Position numbers and translations under genes: made by a program
Notes under the pieces: generated by a model
What the model saw: the letters and a program-made list of their open reading frames with translations, nothing else
Told to the model about the DNA's origin: nothing
Databases searched by the model: none
Shown here: one piece after another, positions 24,901 to 35,100 of the stretch
How positions within the stretch are numbered: the stretch's first letter is position 1
Layout: each line of letters starts with the position of its first letter
NCBI GenBank assembly: GCA_036245805.1
Contig: BTRK01000005.1
Span: 32,035,469 to 32,099,468 of the forward strand
Direction of reading: 5' to 3'
DNA from: Pristionchus mayeri
Taxonomy: Eukaryota > Nematoda > Chromadorea > Rhabditida > Neodiplogasteridae
DNA length: 64,000 nt

Positions 24901-26201
24901 TAAAGGGGAATTATGTGAGAACTCAATTCCACATGGAACAACATGCGATAGTTTTATAGATTTTATTTGAAATCCTCGTTTAGAATAACTTTTTTTACTT
25001 GAATAAATATGGAAAAGCGAACCTGTGGATTAGTGATATTAGTCCAGAATACTTGATTTAGCTCATAAGAGACGTCGTTCTCATCGAAACACATTCGCTG
25101 AAAATGCGCAAAACAGGTAATTGTCCAAATTCCAATTTGAAGATTGTAAATATATTCACGGCCTTGAAACCCTCCCACCAGAAGCCTCCGCGCTTTCTCT
25201 GGTATAGCGTGGCCAAGTGGGCGGAGTCCGAGTTTAGTGTGTAACAACACTTTTCACGATAGCAAGGGGTGCGTCGCGGTTGAAAGTAGAGAGACGCAAG
25301 ACAGTGCGACAAAATGAGATAGTACGGGGGAATGATTAGAGGCACGCGACGCGTGAAAATCGCGCGCGCGTTAGGAAAACACTACGAGGCCACGTGACGC
25401 GCGAGGGAGTGTAAGAGAGTGTATATTTGAAAATGAAAAAAAGAAATAATACCTGCTCTGAATAAGTGTGCATCTTCCCATTCGCTTTGAGCAGAGACAT
25501 CTCCACTTCCGAATCACAATACCACTGTTCCTTGTGCTCCACGGCACATCGAAGGCTGAACTTCACGACATATCCCAGGGTAGGATCGTTGGCCTTTGCA
25601 GCTTCAGCCATCCTGTAAGCAAACTATGTGGCATTCGTAAATTATGAACTTTGAAATCGGTTTATCGCTGATTCCTGCTTGGCGGGAAGAAATTTAAATG
25701 GAATTCGTTTATGCGGAGTAATTTCCATTTATCGTAGTCCGCACTACACTCAATTTCAATTACCTACTGTCACGACAACGAAATGAATTAATAGCCCTTT
25801 GAATTGCATGAGATAAATACGATATTTAAAGTTACCCAACAAGGACGAAATTGACCCATTATTTTTGTCGTCCATCGAATAGCCGATGGTTGAATTAGTA
25901 TAGAATGAATATACAAAAATGCTAAAAATCAATAATAGCCTCAAGGGAAAGCCGCAAATGACCAGCATCATCCCGCGCTCTCTCACTTTTGCATACTCTC
26001 TCGTACACGCGACGGGATCAGGGTGAGATCAGGGTTTCGTCCTTGTTGGGTAACTTTAACGTATTATTCAATGAAAGGTGCACTAAATTCAACTGACCAT
26101 TTGAATCCCCCTTTGCTGAATACATCCGACTCTACTTTTCCATTTTCAAGAGCCTTTATCGCACTATCGAGCTCCCATCGAAAGGTGAAGTAGGCACACA
26201 T
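21974..26201 (-). CDS. MATH-BTB domain protein, gene F (intact, with mariner in an intron)
   Basis: Exons: 26098-26201, about 25452-25610, 25022-25099, 24829-24888, 24655-24757, 23168-23267, 22929-22981, 22835-22881, 22607-22710, about 22396-22449 and 21974-22046. They give MATH (FTFRWELDS, HKEQWYCDSEVEM), BTB (HSRSDVILKIGEKKLHVS, HSPVFEALFFGD) and the tail ending DRMAKLA. The in-frame start is the second ATG after the TTTTTAG acceptor; the first, eight bases upstream, opens a frame that soon stops, which suggests a small N-terminal indel. The intron after the eighth exon begins with GC. Mariner copy 2 lies between exons 5 and 6 and a tRNA-like repeat lies in the GC intron. An extra, diverged copy of exon 7 lies at 23055-23119. 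Role as for gene B. Confidence 0.75.
22728..22800 (+). repeat. tRNA-like repeat fragment in gene F intron
   Basis: A B-box sequence, GGGTTCGATTCCCGG, follows a partial A-box-like segment. Only one half of a tRNA-like fold is present. It lies in the GC-AG intron between exons 8 and 9 of gene F. Confidence 0.4.
23055..23119 (-). pseudogene. Duplicated exon 7 of gene F
   Basis: On the minus strand this segment reads EFVDLLYLIYSLAEEIK, matching EFLDLLHLFYDRMVEIK of the used exon 75 bp downstream. It has a possible AG acceptor and a GT donor, and the frame is open. The donor, however, ends in phase 2 whereas exon 8 needs phase 1, so inclusion in place of exon 7 would break the frame. I judge it a relic of exon duplication. 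Confidence 0.6.
23319..24565 (-). mobile_element. Mariner-family DNA transposon, copy 2
   Basis: A 1,247-bp element with the same inverted repeats as copy 1 and flanking TA at 23317-23318 and 24566-24567. It sits in the intron between the fifth and sixth exons of gene F, in the same orientation as the gene. Confidence 0.95.
23383..24450 (-). CDS. Mariner transposase (copy 2)
   Basis: A 355-residue open frame; the family start is probably the internal Met that gives a 342-residue protein like copy 1. The catalytic aspartates are present in ATDEKW, LLMDNARPH and SPCDYH. I count about 14 differences from copy 1, among them SPDLSP changed to FPDLSP next to the third Asp. No stop is present, so the protein could be active. 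Confidence 0.93.
   Translation of the reverse strand: MRGFNQSPSCYATLILVMDSHLYLRAVLLHYYRLGRSVKEAHSALAQSEGADAPSIPFCYKWFSRFKKGEFGLDDQPRSGRRPSLDQPLVLRTLKRKPMVSVRELKKDTGNPRSTVSDILHRSGKKLKLPQVIPHDLSPEQLKNRVQVCRELLHRRSNLRWVNSIIATDEKWITHDNPVRRLQWVDADEKPTPVPKKEEHGKKELLCFFFSVLGPIYWEILAPGTSINADLFSEQLEDVAIGVPPRLLNQGKILLLMDNARPHRAKMTQKKMDELKIERIPHPPYFPDLSPCDYHCFRSLSDFCKGKKFKNRDEVVRAFVNWAVSKKPAFWKRGIETLPNRWREVVRKKGAYIGH
25827..26058. repeat. MITE-like inverted repeat in gene F intron 1
   Basis: The ends TAAAGTTACCCAACAAGGAC and GTCCTTGTTGGGTAACTTTA are exact complements around a 190-bp non-coding core. Size and structure fit a miniature inverted-repeat transposon. A clear target duplication is not visible. 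Confidence 0.75.
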
Positions 26202-26769
26202 TCTGCCATTCTAAAAATAATCATTAAATGCTACTTCAAAATGCAAGTTACACGTTTATGTTAAGGAACAATGGATTGGGAAACGTGAGGGAGTGGGTGG
26301 AACGAGAGAAGCGAGAGAAATTTGCTTGCGCCTTGATATTTTGTGAGTATATGATCAAACACAAAGCTCGAAGTTAGATAAAACTAGGAATCAAAACATT
26401 CCGCCAGGTTATGAAATGATAATCAAGGATAGAGAAGTGAGAATCAACAGGAAATACATTTAGAATGGCGCACATGCAAGAGTTAACGAGAGTGCCCTGC
26501 CTAATGCATAAGGAACACTCCTATCAAGTTGTAGATGATCGATCTCAAACAAAATTAACAAGTTAAATTGATTAAGGACAGGAAATCGATGTTGCGGAGC
26601 TCGGCAAAAGTTTGACGAAATTGTTTACCGTATCCCTGCGAGGTTCTGTGTTTATCAACTTCTGAGTTTTTAGTTACGGTAATCTAAATCACGGCATTTT
26701 GCGTATACACAAAACCAAGACTCCGCCCACTACACCACCGCCAAGTTGTGGCCTGGTGCGCTCACCTGG
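26202..26769. other. Upstream flank of gene F, no gene seen
   Basis: No exon is recognisable. The first bases form the acceptor and leader of gene F; the rest is AT-rich intergenic sequence before the dispersed repeat. Confidence 0.4.
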
Positions 26770-27775
26770 CCGACTCGAATCTAGATCCAGTCCGGATTTT
26801 CAAGTTACAGTAATCTTGATTGCTCGAACAAACTGATTTTATTTTTGTTATATATTTTTAGGAGGGGCCCACGTGAAATTGAGGATTCTTCTAAATAATG
26901 CTTTAATGTTGTCTTTGGGGTAATCGGAAATGTGGAATTCCATAAACATCTTCAGATTTCTCTAAATATTCAAAATCGCAGCTTATGAGGGACTCTTCCT
27001 TGACCCCGTTTTTCGTGGTGTGGTTGCAGCCGCAACGCCTGAATTTCACGCGTGCGATCCAGTTCGCTGGGTCAACTAATATAATGACTGCGATGTTTTA
27101 ATATTCTTCCGATGATCTTATCTTTTATTCGACCCAGGTTCGATGAAACAGCATGGATGGTGATTAGAGAATGCGATTGAGGAATAATTTAAGTCGATAT
27201 AATCTATTCCTTAGTGATAAGTACGGTATTTCTACAGTACCCAGCGATAAAGTATTCAAGGTTTGTAATCTTTCTATCTCTACGATTTTTCTGAAATTGC
27301 GGCTCAACAACCACATTTATCCTAGCAATAAACAGAGATAAAAACTAGAAAGCTGCATCTCAATTCACTTTAGATAGGTGATTTAAACCATAACAATGCA
27401 ATTACAATAACGTATCTCAGAGGATCTTTCTCTACGATTTTTCGCATTTTGGTATATTTTATTTTAAGTTTCATGCACTACAAGTTTGCCAAAAAACATA
27501 GAGCTGCATCTTCAAATAATTAAATAAGCTTTAAAAAACAAAATTTCTTCACTGTTTTAAAGTCCCGCAATCCGACGAGATTTACCAAAACATTTGGCCT
27601 TTAACCGGACTCAAAATTTAATTTTCCGGCTCGGTGCCCCCTAATTTATTTTACTTATTTTTAAATATTATTAAAAGCATTTATGATGATAGTATATTCT
27701 CGAACATAATCTAATTTGATGAATTTGCTTGTTTCATGAAAGAAAACCTGTAACATCATATATTCGATGAGCATA
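26770..27775 (-). repeat. Dispersed repeat, copy 1, split by a foreign segment of about 780 bp
   Basis: Read on the minus strand, 27775-27650 matches 28655-28780 of the plus strand, and 26855-26770 matches the plus-strand sequence at 28785-28809 joined to 30541-30610. The two matching parts are separated here by about 780 bp (26865-27645) that is absent from copy 2. The insert is bounded by GGGGC-rich ends and I do not recognise it. Confidence 0.65.
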
Positions 27776-28654
27776 GATGCCAACCACCTTAATTATCAGA
27801 AGGGTTCACCCGAAGATAATCATCAGTGGTTGAATCTCCCCACGGTAAACAGCAGTTTAGACTAATAAAATTAACTTGGTAAGGGTCTCGTAGGTATCGA
27901 CGAAATCTCTATCAAAAATTGTCTCCATTGACAGCAATCCGTTTCGGATAGTGGATTATCCATTAGAAAAAAAGAAGAGCTCTGCTCTCCTTCTTCGATT
28001 CGTCTCAACGAGTCCATCCCTCCCTACCTCGTCCCTGGCCTGTCTCCCCTCTTCCTCCGCGAGTCGACCTGGGACCGAGTAGTCCATAGCTCTCACTTTC
28101 CAAGTGGATATCCCAGAATGTCTGATTCCCAGAATGAGATCCCAGAATGTCTGAATGTCCGAGTAGACCCCACCTAAAGAGAAGTTAACCAATCGACGAC
28201 CAATCTGAATCTTACGGATAGTTTCCAACCGAACAATTTCATTCTAGCCTTTACTACAACCTTTCAGTCTTCAATGCTCACCAGTGCACTCGCTGTCTCT
28301 CTCTCTCTCTCTCTCTCTCGCAAATAAGAGTTTCTGAATAATTATGGTCACCGATCGGAGTCTCAGTGAAAATGACCATACTATTGAATCCATGGGTCAA
28401 GTTAGATTCACGCATCGGAAGTACTCTCCAGAAGAAGAGTATATTGTACTTACCCCGTTCATCGGTTTCGATCAACCATCTTCATTGAGCTTCAGATCCA
28501 ACTATCAGCTTACTCAATCGACTCCACCTATTTTCTGTCTAGATCTAATGATTATATGTATTATGTGCCAGATATTCATATGTATTATAATATTATGTGC
28601 GAGAGGATGATCTTTACGGGGGAACTTTTCCGACAAAGCATTCAAGGTGATTGA
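27776..28654. other. Spacer between inverted repeat copies, no gene seen
   Basis: This contains a CT microsatellite at about 28296-28320 and a short local repeat of TCCCAGAATGTCTGA-like units at about 28109-28157. Open frames here show no family resemblance. Confidence 0.4.
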
Positions 28655-28809
28655 CATCTAAGCACATCGTATATATGATGTTATAGCAGGTGAAACAAGC
28701 AAATTCATCAAATTAGATTATATTCGAAAATATACTATCATTATAAATGCTTTCAATGATATTTTAAAATAAGTAAAAAAATAATAAAAATAAAATCAGT
28801 TTGTTCGAG

Positions 28810-30540
28810 AAGAACAAGCACGGCAAGCAGCGATGATGGGAAGGAGCATTGTGAAGTGCATGCTGTCTCTTCAGTCGTCGAAGCAGCGTCTTCTCGTCCC
28901 CGATCCTGTCTCTGGTGCACTCTCTCAAGCAGCAACCAAGACAGCGGTGAAGACCTTCTTTGAGGACCTCTACACGCCAGGAGTGCAGCTTCCTCTCACT
29001 GTGTCCCCTCCCGCTCTAGACCCATCTTTGCCACCCTTCCAATCCGATGAAATCAGGCATGCGATGTCTCTCCTGAAATGCGGCCATTCCCCTGGTTCGG
29101 ATGGGATTCTCCCTGAGATGCTCTTCCTCGCCAGAGATCACTTGGCCCCAGACATCGCTGATCTGCTCAATCGACTGGTTGCCGGAGACGCAGTTCCAAG
29201 CGATTTGACGGAAGCAGTCGTTTCATTGTTGCATAAGAAGGGAGATCCCAAGAACATCGGCAATTTCCGCCCCATTTCGCTGCTCACCGTCACTCTCAAG
29301 ACGATGACAAGGGTGATTTTGAGAAGATTCGAGCAAGTGTTGGAAGAGAATGAATCGACGACCCAAACCAGTTTTCGTCGCGGATTCAGCACCCTCGATA
29401 ACCTTCATGCGATCAAGCAGGTAGCAGAAAGAGCCCACGAGTACGGTATCCCTATCTACTTGGCGTTTGTCGACTTCCGCAAGGCCTTCGACTGCGTTGA
29501 GTGGAATGCTTGCTGGAACGCCCTCTTCTTCTTCGGAGCCCACCCCATCCTCGTCCACCTTCTGCGTCGTCTTTACGAGTCTTCTTCCACACTCATTCGA
29601 GTAAACGAAGAACTCGTCCCTGTCACCGTGAGAAGAGGAGTTCGCCAAGGGGATACACTCTCCCCTCGCCTTTTCAACGCTGTGCTAAGATCTGCGATGG
29701 ACAAGATTGACTGGGAGAAGGATGGAATCCAAATAGATGGGAGGAATCTATGCCATTTGGAGTACGCGGACGATGTAGTTCTCATCGCGAAGTCGAGACC
29801 CGAATTGGAGAAAATGTTGAAGAAGTTGATGAGCGCTTGCAGAAGAGTTGGTCTCGAAATCAATGCAGCAAAGACCAATCTACTCACCTCCTGCACCTCT
29901 ACCAGGAATCCAATCACTATTGACAATCTACGGTTCGAATTTGTCGAAAGAGCCACATATCTAGGAGGGCGAATCAGTCTTCCCCTAGATCACTCCGACG
30001 AAATTGAACATCGGATTGGACTGGGCTGGTACGCATGGAGTAAGCTGTCCCATCTTCTATCGTCACGCCTTTTACCCATGAAGATCAGGCGACGGCTCTT
30101 TGAAAGCTGCATCACAAGTACAGTACTCTACGGATGCGAAGTCTGGGCATTACGATCGAGTGAGAAGGAACGACTGAGTGTTACTCAACGAAATATGGAA
30201 CGGAGGATGTTGGGAGTTACGATCAGAGATCGTTGGAAGAATGAGCGAGTTCGTGGAATCACCAAGCTAAGAGACTGGGTCGAGGAGGGATTGAAACGGA
30301 AAGCACGGTGGGCACTCAAAATTAGGCAAATGAATCTGGAGCAGTGGAGTCGCGCTACTACAGTCTGGACACCCTACAACAGGAGCCGCCCCCCTGGGAA
30401 GCCACGCGTACGCTGGAGAGACGACCTTAGCCGAGCCATTGGCACACATTGGTGGAGTGCAACCTATGCAGAATATAGACAAATCCTCATCTGAGCAAAC
30501 TGCCTGATATGATAAACTGATTGATTGATTGATTGATTGA
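28810..30540 (+). mobile_element. 5'-truncated RTE-like retrotransposon, second copy
   Basis: Flanked by a 9-bp direct repeat TTGTTCGAG at 28801-28809 and 30541-30549. The empty site is preserved in the inverted repeat copy near 26833, which has a single TTGTTCGAG on its minus strand. The 3' end is a run of GATT units (about 30515-30540). The element begins inside the linker before the reverse transcriptase, so the endonuclease is missing. Confidence 0.9.
28833..30494 (+). CDS. RTE reverse transcriptase ORF (553 residues)
   Basis: One open frame covers the whole polymerase and C-terminal region: NFRPISLLTV, FVDFRKAFDCVEW, RRGVRQGDTLSPRLFN, the catalytic YADDV box and the RWRDDLSRAIG end. It is clearly related to the RT in the element at 4066-6511 (shared GRSIV, RLLVPDPVSGALSQ and HSPGSD). 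The ATG is internal to the original polyprotein because the element is truncated, so although it is unbroken it lacks the endonuclease and is unlikely to move on its own. Confidence 0.9.
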   Translation: MMGRSIVKCMLSLQSSKQRLLVPDPVSGALSQAATKTAVKTFFEDLYTPGVQLPLTVSPPALDPSLPPFQSDEIRHAMSLLKCGHSPGSDGILPEMLFLARDHLAPDIADLLNRLVAGDAVPSDLTEAVVSLLHKKGDPKNIGNFRPISLLTVTLKTMTRVILRRFEQVLEENESTTQTSFRRGFSTLDNLHAIKQVAERAHEYGIPIYLAFVDFRKAFDCVEWNACWNALFFFGAHPILVHLLRRLYESSSTLIRVNEELVPVTVRRGVRQGDTLSPRLFNAVLRSAMDKIDWEKDGIQIDGRNLCHLEYADDVVLIAKSRPELEKMLKKLMSACRRVGLEINAAKTNLLTSCTSTRNPITIDNLRFEFVERATYLGGRISLPLDHSDEIEHRIGLGWYAWSKLSHLLSSRLLPMKIRRRLFESCITSTVLYGCEVWALRSSEKERLSVTQRNMERRMLGVTIRDRWKNERVRGITKLRDWVEEGLKRKARWALKIRQMNLEQWSRATTVWTPYNRSRPPGKPRVRWRDDLSRAIGTHWWSATYAEYRQILI

Positions 30541-30610
30541 TTGTTCGAGCAATCAAGATTACTGTAACTGGAAAATCAGGACTGGATCTAGATTCGAGTC
30601 CTGGCCGCCA

Positions 30611-32188
30611 CACACAAGACCGGAGCCGGAAAAAAGTTAGAGCAGAAATCCTGATATCGATTGAAAATATTGATTGGTTTTTGGTCCTATGCCGACATTC
30701 CTTGTGCAATGTTAATGGATACGGTAACATTCAAATTTTTAATTATTCCCTCGGTGGTGCGGACAAATGTCGGATGGTGCGTTTGGGGGTCTGTAAGTTG
30801 TTTCGTCAACCGGCAATTCGGACCGTAAAATGCCGTGCTATATAGATTTTAATTCAAACAATACATTTTTCTACTTAAATCCGTTCCCTTGTAAAAGATA
30901 ATATAAGAATTCCCCTCTCTAGCTCCATCGTCTGGTCTCTTCCCTTCTCTCTCTCCTCCTCACTATTACCGGCCCAATCAGTACTTACAATTAGCTTGTA
31001 TTTCACACTTGCTTTTTCCTGCCACGTGTTCTTGTTATTCATATCTGATATCATCCCTCTCTTTCACTCATGACTAATACTCACCCTCCCTCTAAGCGCT
31101 CCCTTTGAATTGTACCCGCCTTCCTCTCGGGACTAAACGGAACCTGCGGCTGCCCCGATATGACCGCGCTCAACCATGAGATTGGAAATTTCATGGAATC
31201 ACACAAAGAGCTACTCCTCTCAACTATCTTCTGGCACCTGTGTCCTCCAGTTGCAAGACATCATGGTTAGATCGACTATGTCGATTGATGATGATATAGA
31301 GATAGAGACAAAACAACTTCATTTAACTTAACATGCATCGATATATAATTAACGAAGAACACAAAAATCAGTAACATAGATATAATTAACAAAAACGATC
31401 GACTAGAGAAGGGGTCACAAGAAAGGTGGAGGGGAAGAGGTGGTAGATACTGTAGCGTGTGGAAGTTTTCTTTAGGAGGGAGCGAGGAACACAATTCAAA
31501 ATATAATAATCTCCATTAGAAGAACAGGAATGAACAAGTGAATAAATTGAAAAGGCACAACAAGGAATCTTAGTGATGCGTGGATAATCCACGTATCCAC
31601 TGTCTTGCGACGTGACATTGACGCAAGACAGTGGACGGCGTGGATTGGTAACTCTGCATTGGTATTTTGAAATCGTTGTGAATGAGACGAATAATTTTAA
31701 GGAGAGCAGCAAAAAGATAATCAGAAGATTGATAACTAGTAATGGAGTCATGATAACTCTGCTACCGCATATTTTCACGAGTATTCAAAGACAGTTTTTG
31801 GTCGATAGACCTTGTCATGAAGACTCGCAGAGTTTTCACGCACCAAACATTGATAATCCAAATTATGTAACGTAAGAATATAAATATCATCCTATAGAAA
31901 TATATTTTAAAAATATGTCAACAAAGCAAAGAAGCAAGACAACGATGTCAAATAGAATAAACTCTATTCCGTTTGGCTAGCGCACTAACAGATAACAAAA
32001 TAGAAAGCTTTAAATAGCAACAGGAGAATTGCTAAGCGATTGTAGATATAAATTAGGAAGTCCCTAAACTCATAGGAACTCATAGGAGCAAGAACGTAAT
32101 AGAAAGTAGAAACTTCGTAAAAAGTTAAAAATAACAAGAACTTGTTGACCATAAAAGCCAATTGTCGATGGTCATAGGGTACGGTACT
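30611..32188. other. Intergenic, no gene seen
   Basis: AT-rich sequence. A short imperfect inverted repeat around CCACTGTCTTGCG and CGCAAGACAGTGG lies at about 31590-31640. A brief readable segment at about 31150-31240 (MTALNHEIGNFMESHKELLL) might be a retroelement relic, but I cannot support it further. Confidence 0.4.
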
Positions 32189-35100
32189 CTACTTCTTCTT
32201 CTTCCAAGTCGGACTGAAGCGAATAGGGGGAGCTGACCATCGATTGCCCATGCTCACTCTTCCACATGCTGCAAAAAAGACTTTGCACGACATTCCAAAA
32301 TCAGAGAAAGGAGACAAACTGGAATGTTCACTCGTCAATGACCTCCGTTCTCTGGCAATCAACTTACAATCCCTCACTACATCGACGGAAGTTATCTGGT
32401 TTCCGGCCGACTCCCCTTTAATTTACCTTGCCACCCCCCCCCCTTGAAGGATTGTGTGTAAAATGAAGAAGTGCCGGCTCATCTACCGTACACGGTCTAC
32501 CGTACCTTTGGAGGTGGAAGGCTGGTTCTCATCGATCGGAAAGTCACGAGCCATGTCCACGAGTGCCAAAAGTGCAGCAGTTTCCTCATCCTGGTGGCGT
32601 CTGCAGCACAATAGGAATCGATAGAGAAGGATACCGTATCAAAGTATCAATCGATACTATCGTACTTGAGCATTTCCGCTTTGGACGGGCGTCCACCTCT
32701 CCGCTTGGGCTTCTCATTGACGAGCGGCAGAGAGTCCACCACCTCAGTCGCCTTCTCATTTTCTCCCTCTGAAACTAAACAAATTGAAGTTATTTTTCTC
32801 CTTTCCCTTATTTTTTTAAGCAGATCTCTAATTTTTCTTCGTCATTGATTGCCTTCTAAAATTGTCAACAGTATTCTACACATCAACCGTAAATTGCTCA
32901 TATAGTTAGCGATAAAAACCACAGATATGACATGGTAATTCTAACAATATATTGCGTGGCTTAGTGGTCTAAGGCGCTGTAATTTTCATACCATGGACAG
33001 TGGGTTCGACTCCCGGCTTCTGCAGTAACTTTTGCCAAGCGTGTACAATTTGTACCTACTGTTGGGCACTTCTCTCTAAGCTTGGCAAAAGCGGCAGTAT
33101 TTGGTTGGGATTCGAACCCCATACCTTAGGATTGATCTAATGGAAGGTCCTGACCATGATTTTAATGTGAGAAAAAAGAATCAAAACGAAGCCGACGAAC
33201 CTCCGGGGATTGTTTCAGAAAGCGAGAAATCGATAATCTGAATTTTTGTATACATTTTTGCATTTAATTGCTTGAATGACCTTCTCAGCGTTAACGTCGC
33301 CTGTTGCTTTCTTTCCGAGATCACGGACCTGTAGGAATTCATCACTAACAATCAATAAATCGTGCTAGAATGAGAACAGGGAAATATAGATTCGATCCTG
33401 TCCAAACTGACTCCTTGAAGGGTTGTCTTCTGACTTACCTCTGGGACATCAGCCGACAGGTCGAGCACCATATTATCGTCCGATTGATCTCCCGCAGTCT
33501 GAACATCGAACATAATATTATAAATTTCGGAATTACGAGTGTATAGTCCCCTCTTGAGTAAACAATTAGGAAGGTGATAGCAAGTGCATGGAATACCTGG
33601 GCGACAGGCACTTCTTCGAGAGCAGAAGGATCACCAGACTCTTCAGGCTCATCATCCAGCTCTATCACCTCCACTTCCTTAGAGTTCGATGAGACCTGAA
33701 ACGATAGATACAAGTCACATACAAGAATCGGCTTCAATTAGTCCTATTCTGGTTATCCCACGGCGTGGGACCCACGCTAATGCACAAGTTGTGGCTCCCC
33801 AACTGTCTACTTCAATCCGTGGCGTACCAGCAAGTACCCCCATCATTTCGTGTTTATTTGCTGGTCCACAAAAAAAAAACCCATGGTCGGATCTACCATT
33901 GGACTAATCGTATGGTGGATCGTAGGGTATGGAGTTCGAATCCCAACCTGTACAACTGCTTTTGCCAATCTTCGAGGGAATTAACAAACAATAGGCAAAA
34001 AATTGTACACGCTTGACAAAAGGTTATGCAGAGGACCAGATTCGAACCCACCATACCATGTGATGGAATTTCCAGCGCCTTACACCACTAGGCCACGGAT
34101 TCTAAAAGGGGACGACTATGCCTTGTCATTTGTGCGTTGGTCAGAGAGAGCGAGACATTGTGAGTAAGGAGGAGAGCACACGTGCCGATTTATCATCACT
34201 AATCCAACTTCATGCCTACCGGGGCGGTCGGAGCAGGTGGTGCCTCGTCCCTCGATTCATCAACATCACTAAGTGTGATCACCTTCGGACGTCCACTTCT
34301 TTGTCCTTTGAAATTGCTCTTAGAATGAGGAGCCTACAAAATGTTGCATTAACACTTGGATATTGCATAGTCAACGTCTTTTGATGTTTCCCAATCTGAA
34401 GAAACTTGGCAGGATTTACCATGGAATTCCGTGTGTAGAACGCATTCGGGGCTCTGGATGCAGCGATGGCGTTAGCAAGGAACGTCACCGCAGCCAGTGC
34501 AGCAAGGGAGTAGGTCGCATGAGCGAAAGCTGCAGCTGGCTGCTGCTGCAGCACTGTGATGTCCGAGTCTGCCCGATCACTGAATGTGACCTGAGAAGTA
34601 ATCAATATTGTTGTGTATGAATATGGAATGAGAGTGAGTAATAAAGAGTGTTTGTTACAATATGTGAGTAACATGTGGGAGTAATAATACGATTATGTGC
34701 TTGAAAAAATGATTTTATATACTACCTTTCGATTTTTAGTAATCCGGCGTTTAGTAATCGTCTTTTCCAGTACACCATGTATGGGCGACTCAGAAACTCT
34801 CTGAATTGTGGTATGATAAAATGAATCTAAAATGATCTTGGACGCTACCTTTTGCCTTCTGTGAGAATGGCGCAGAGCAGGCGGCAATTCCAGTGCGCGA
34901 CGTGAAGTAGTTGGCTGGTCGTCCAGAATGATTATTTCCTCCCTCTCAGTGGGTGCCGATGTCTAAAAATGATTGGCATATGGTTATAAGAAACTACTCG
35001 TATAATCGTAGAATAAACAAAACGCCCCCCTACAGAGAAATGCACCCGACAAGATGCTGATTTACCAGGGTGGTCAGAGCGGTCGGAGCTGCTGCGGGAG

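Larger units (their letters stand above)
28655..30610 (+). repeat. Dispersed repeat, copy 2, split by an RTE element
   Basis: This is the plus-strand partner of the repeat at 26770-27775. It is continuous with it on both sides of the RTE insertion at 28810-30540, so copy 1 records the empty site. Confidence 0.7.

Noticed and set aside
27956..28228. A minus-strand open frame of 90 codons
   Set aside because: It has no family resemblance and no flanking exons, and it contains a local DNA repeat.
32950..33025. A functional tRNA gene
   Set aside because: A and B boxes are present, but the acceptor and T stems do not pair, and the same sequence recurs as an inverted pair. It is a repeat.
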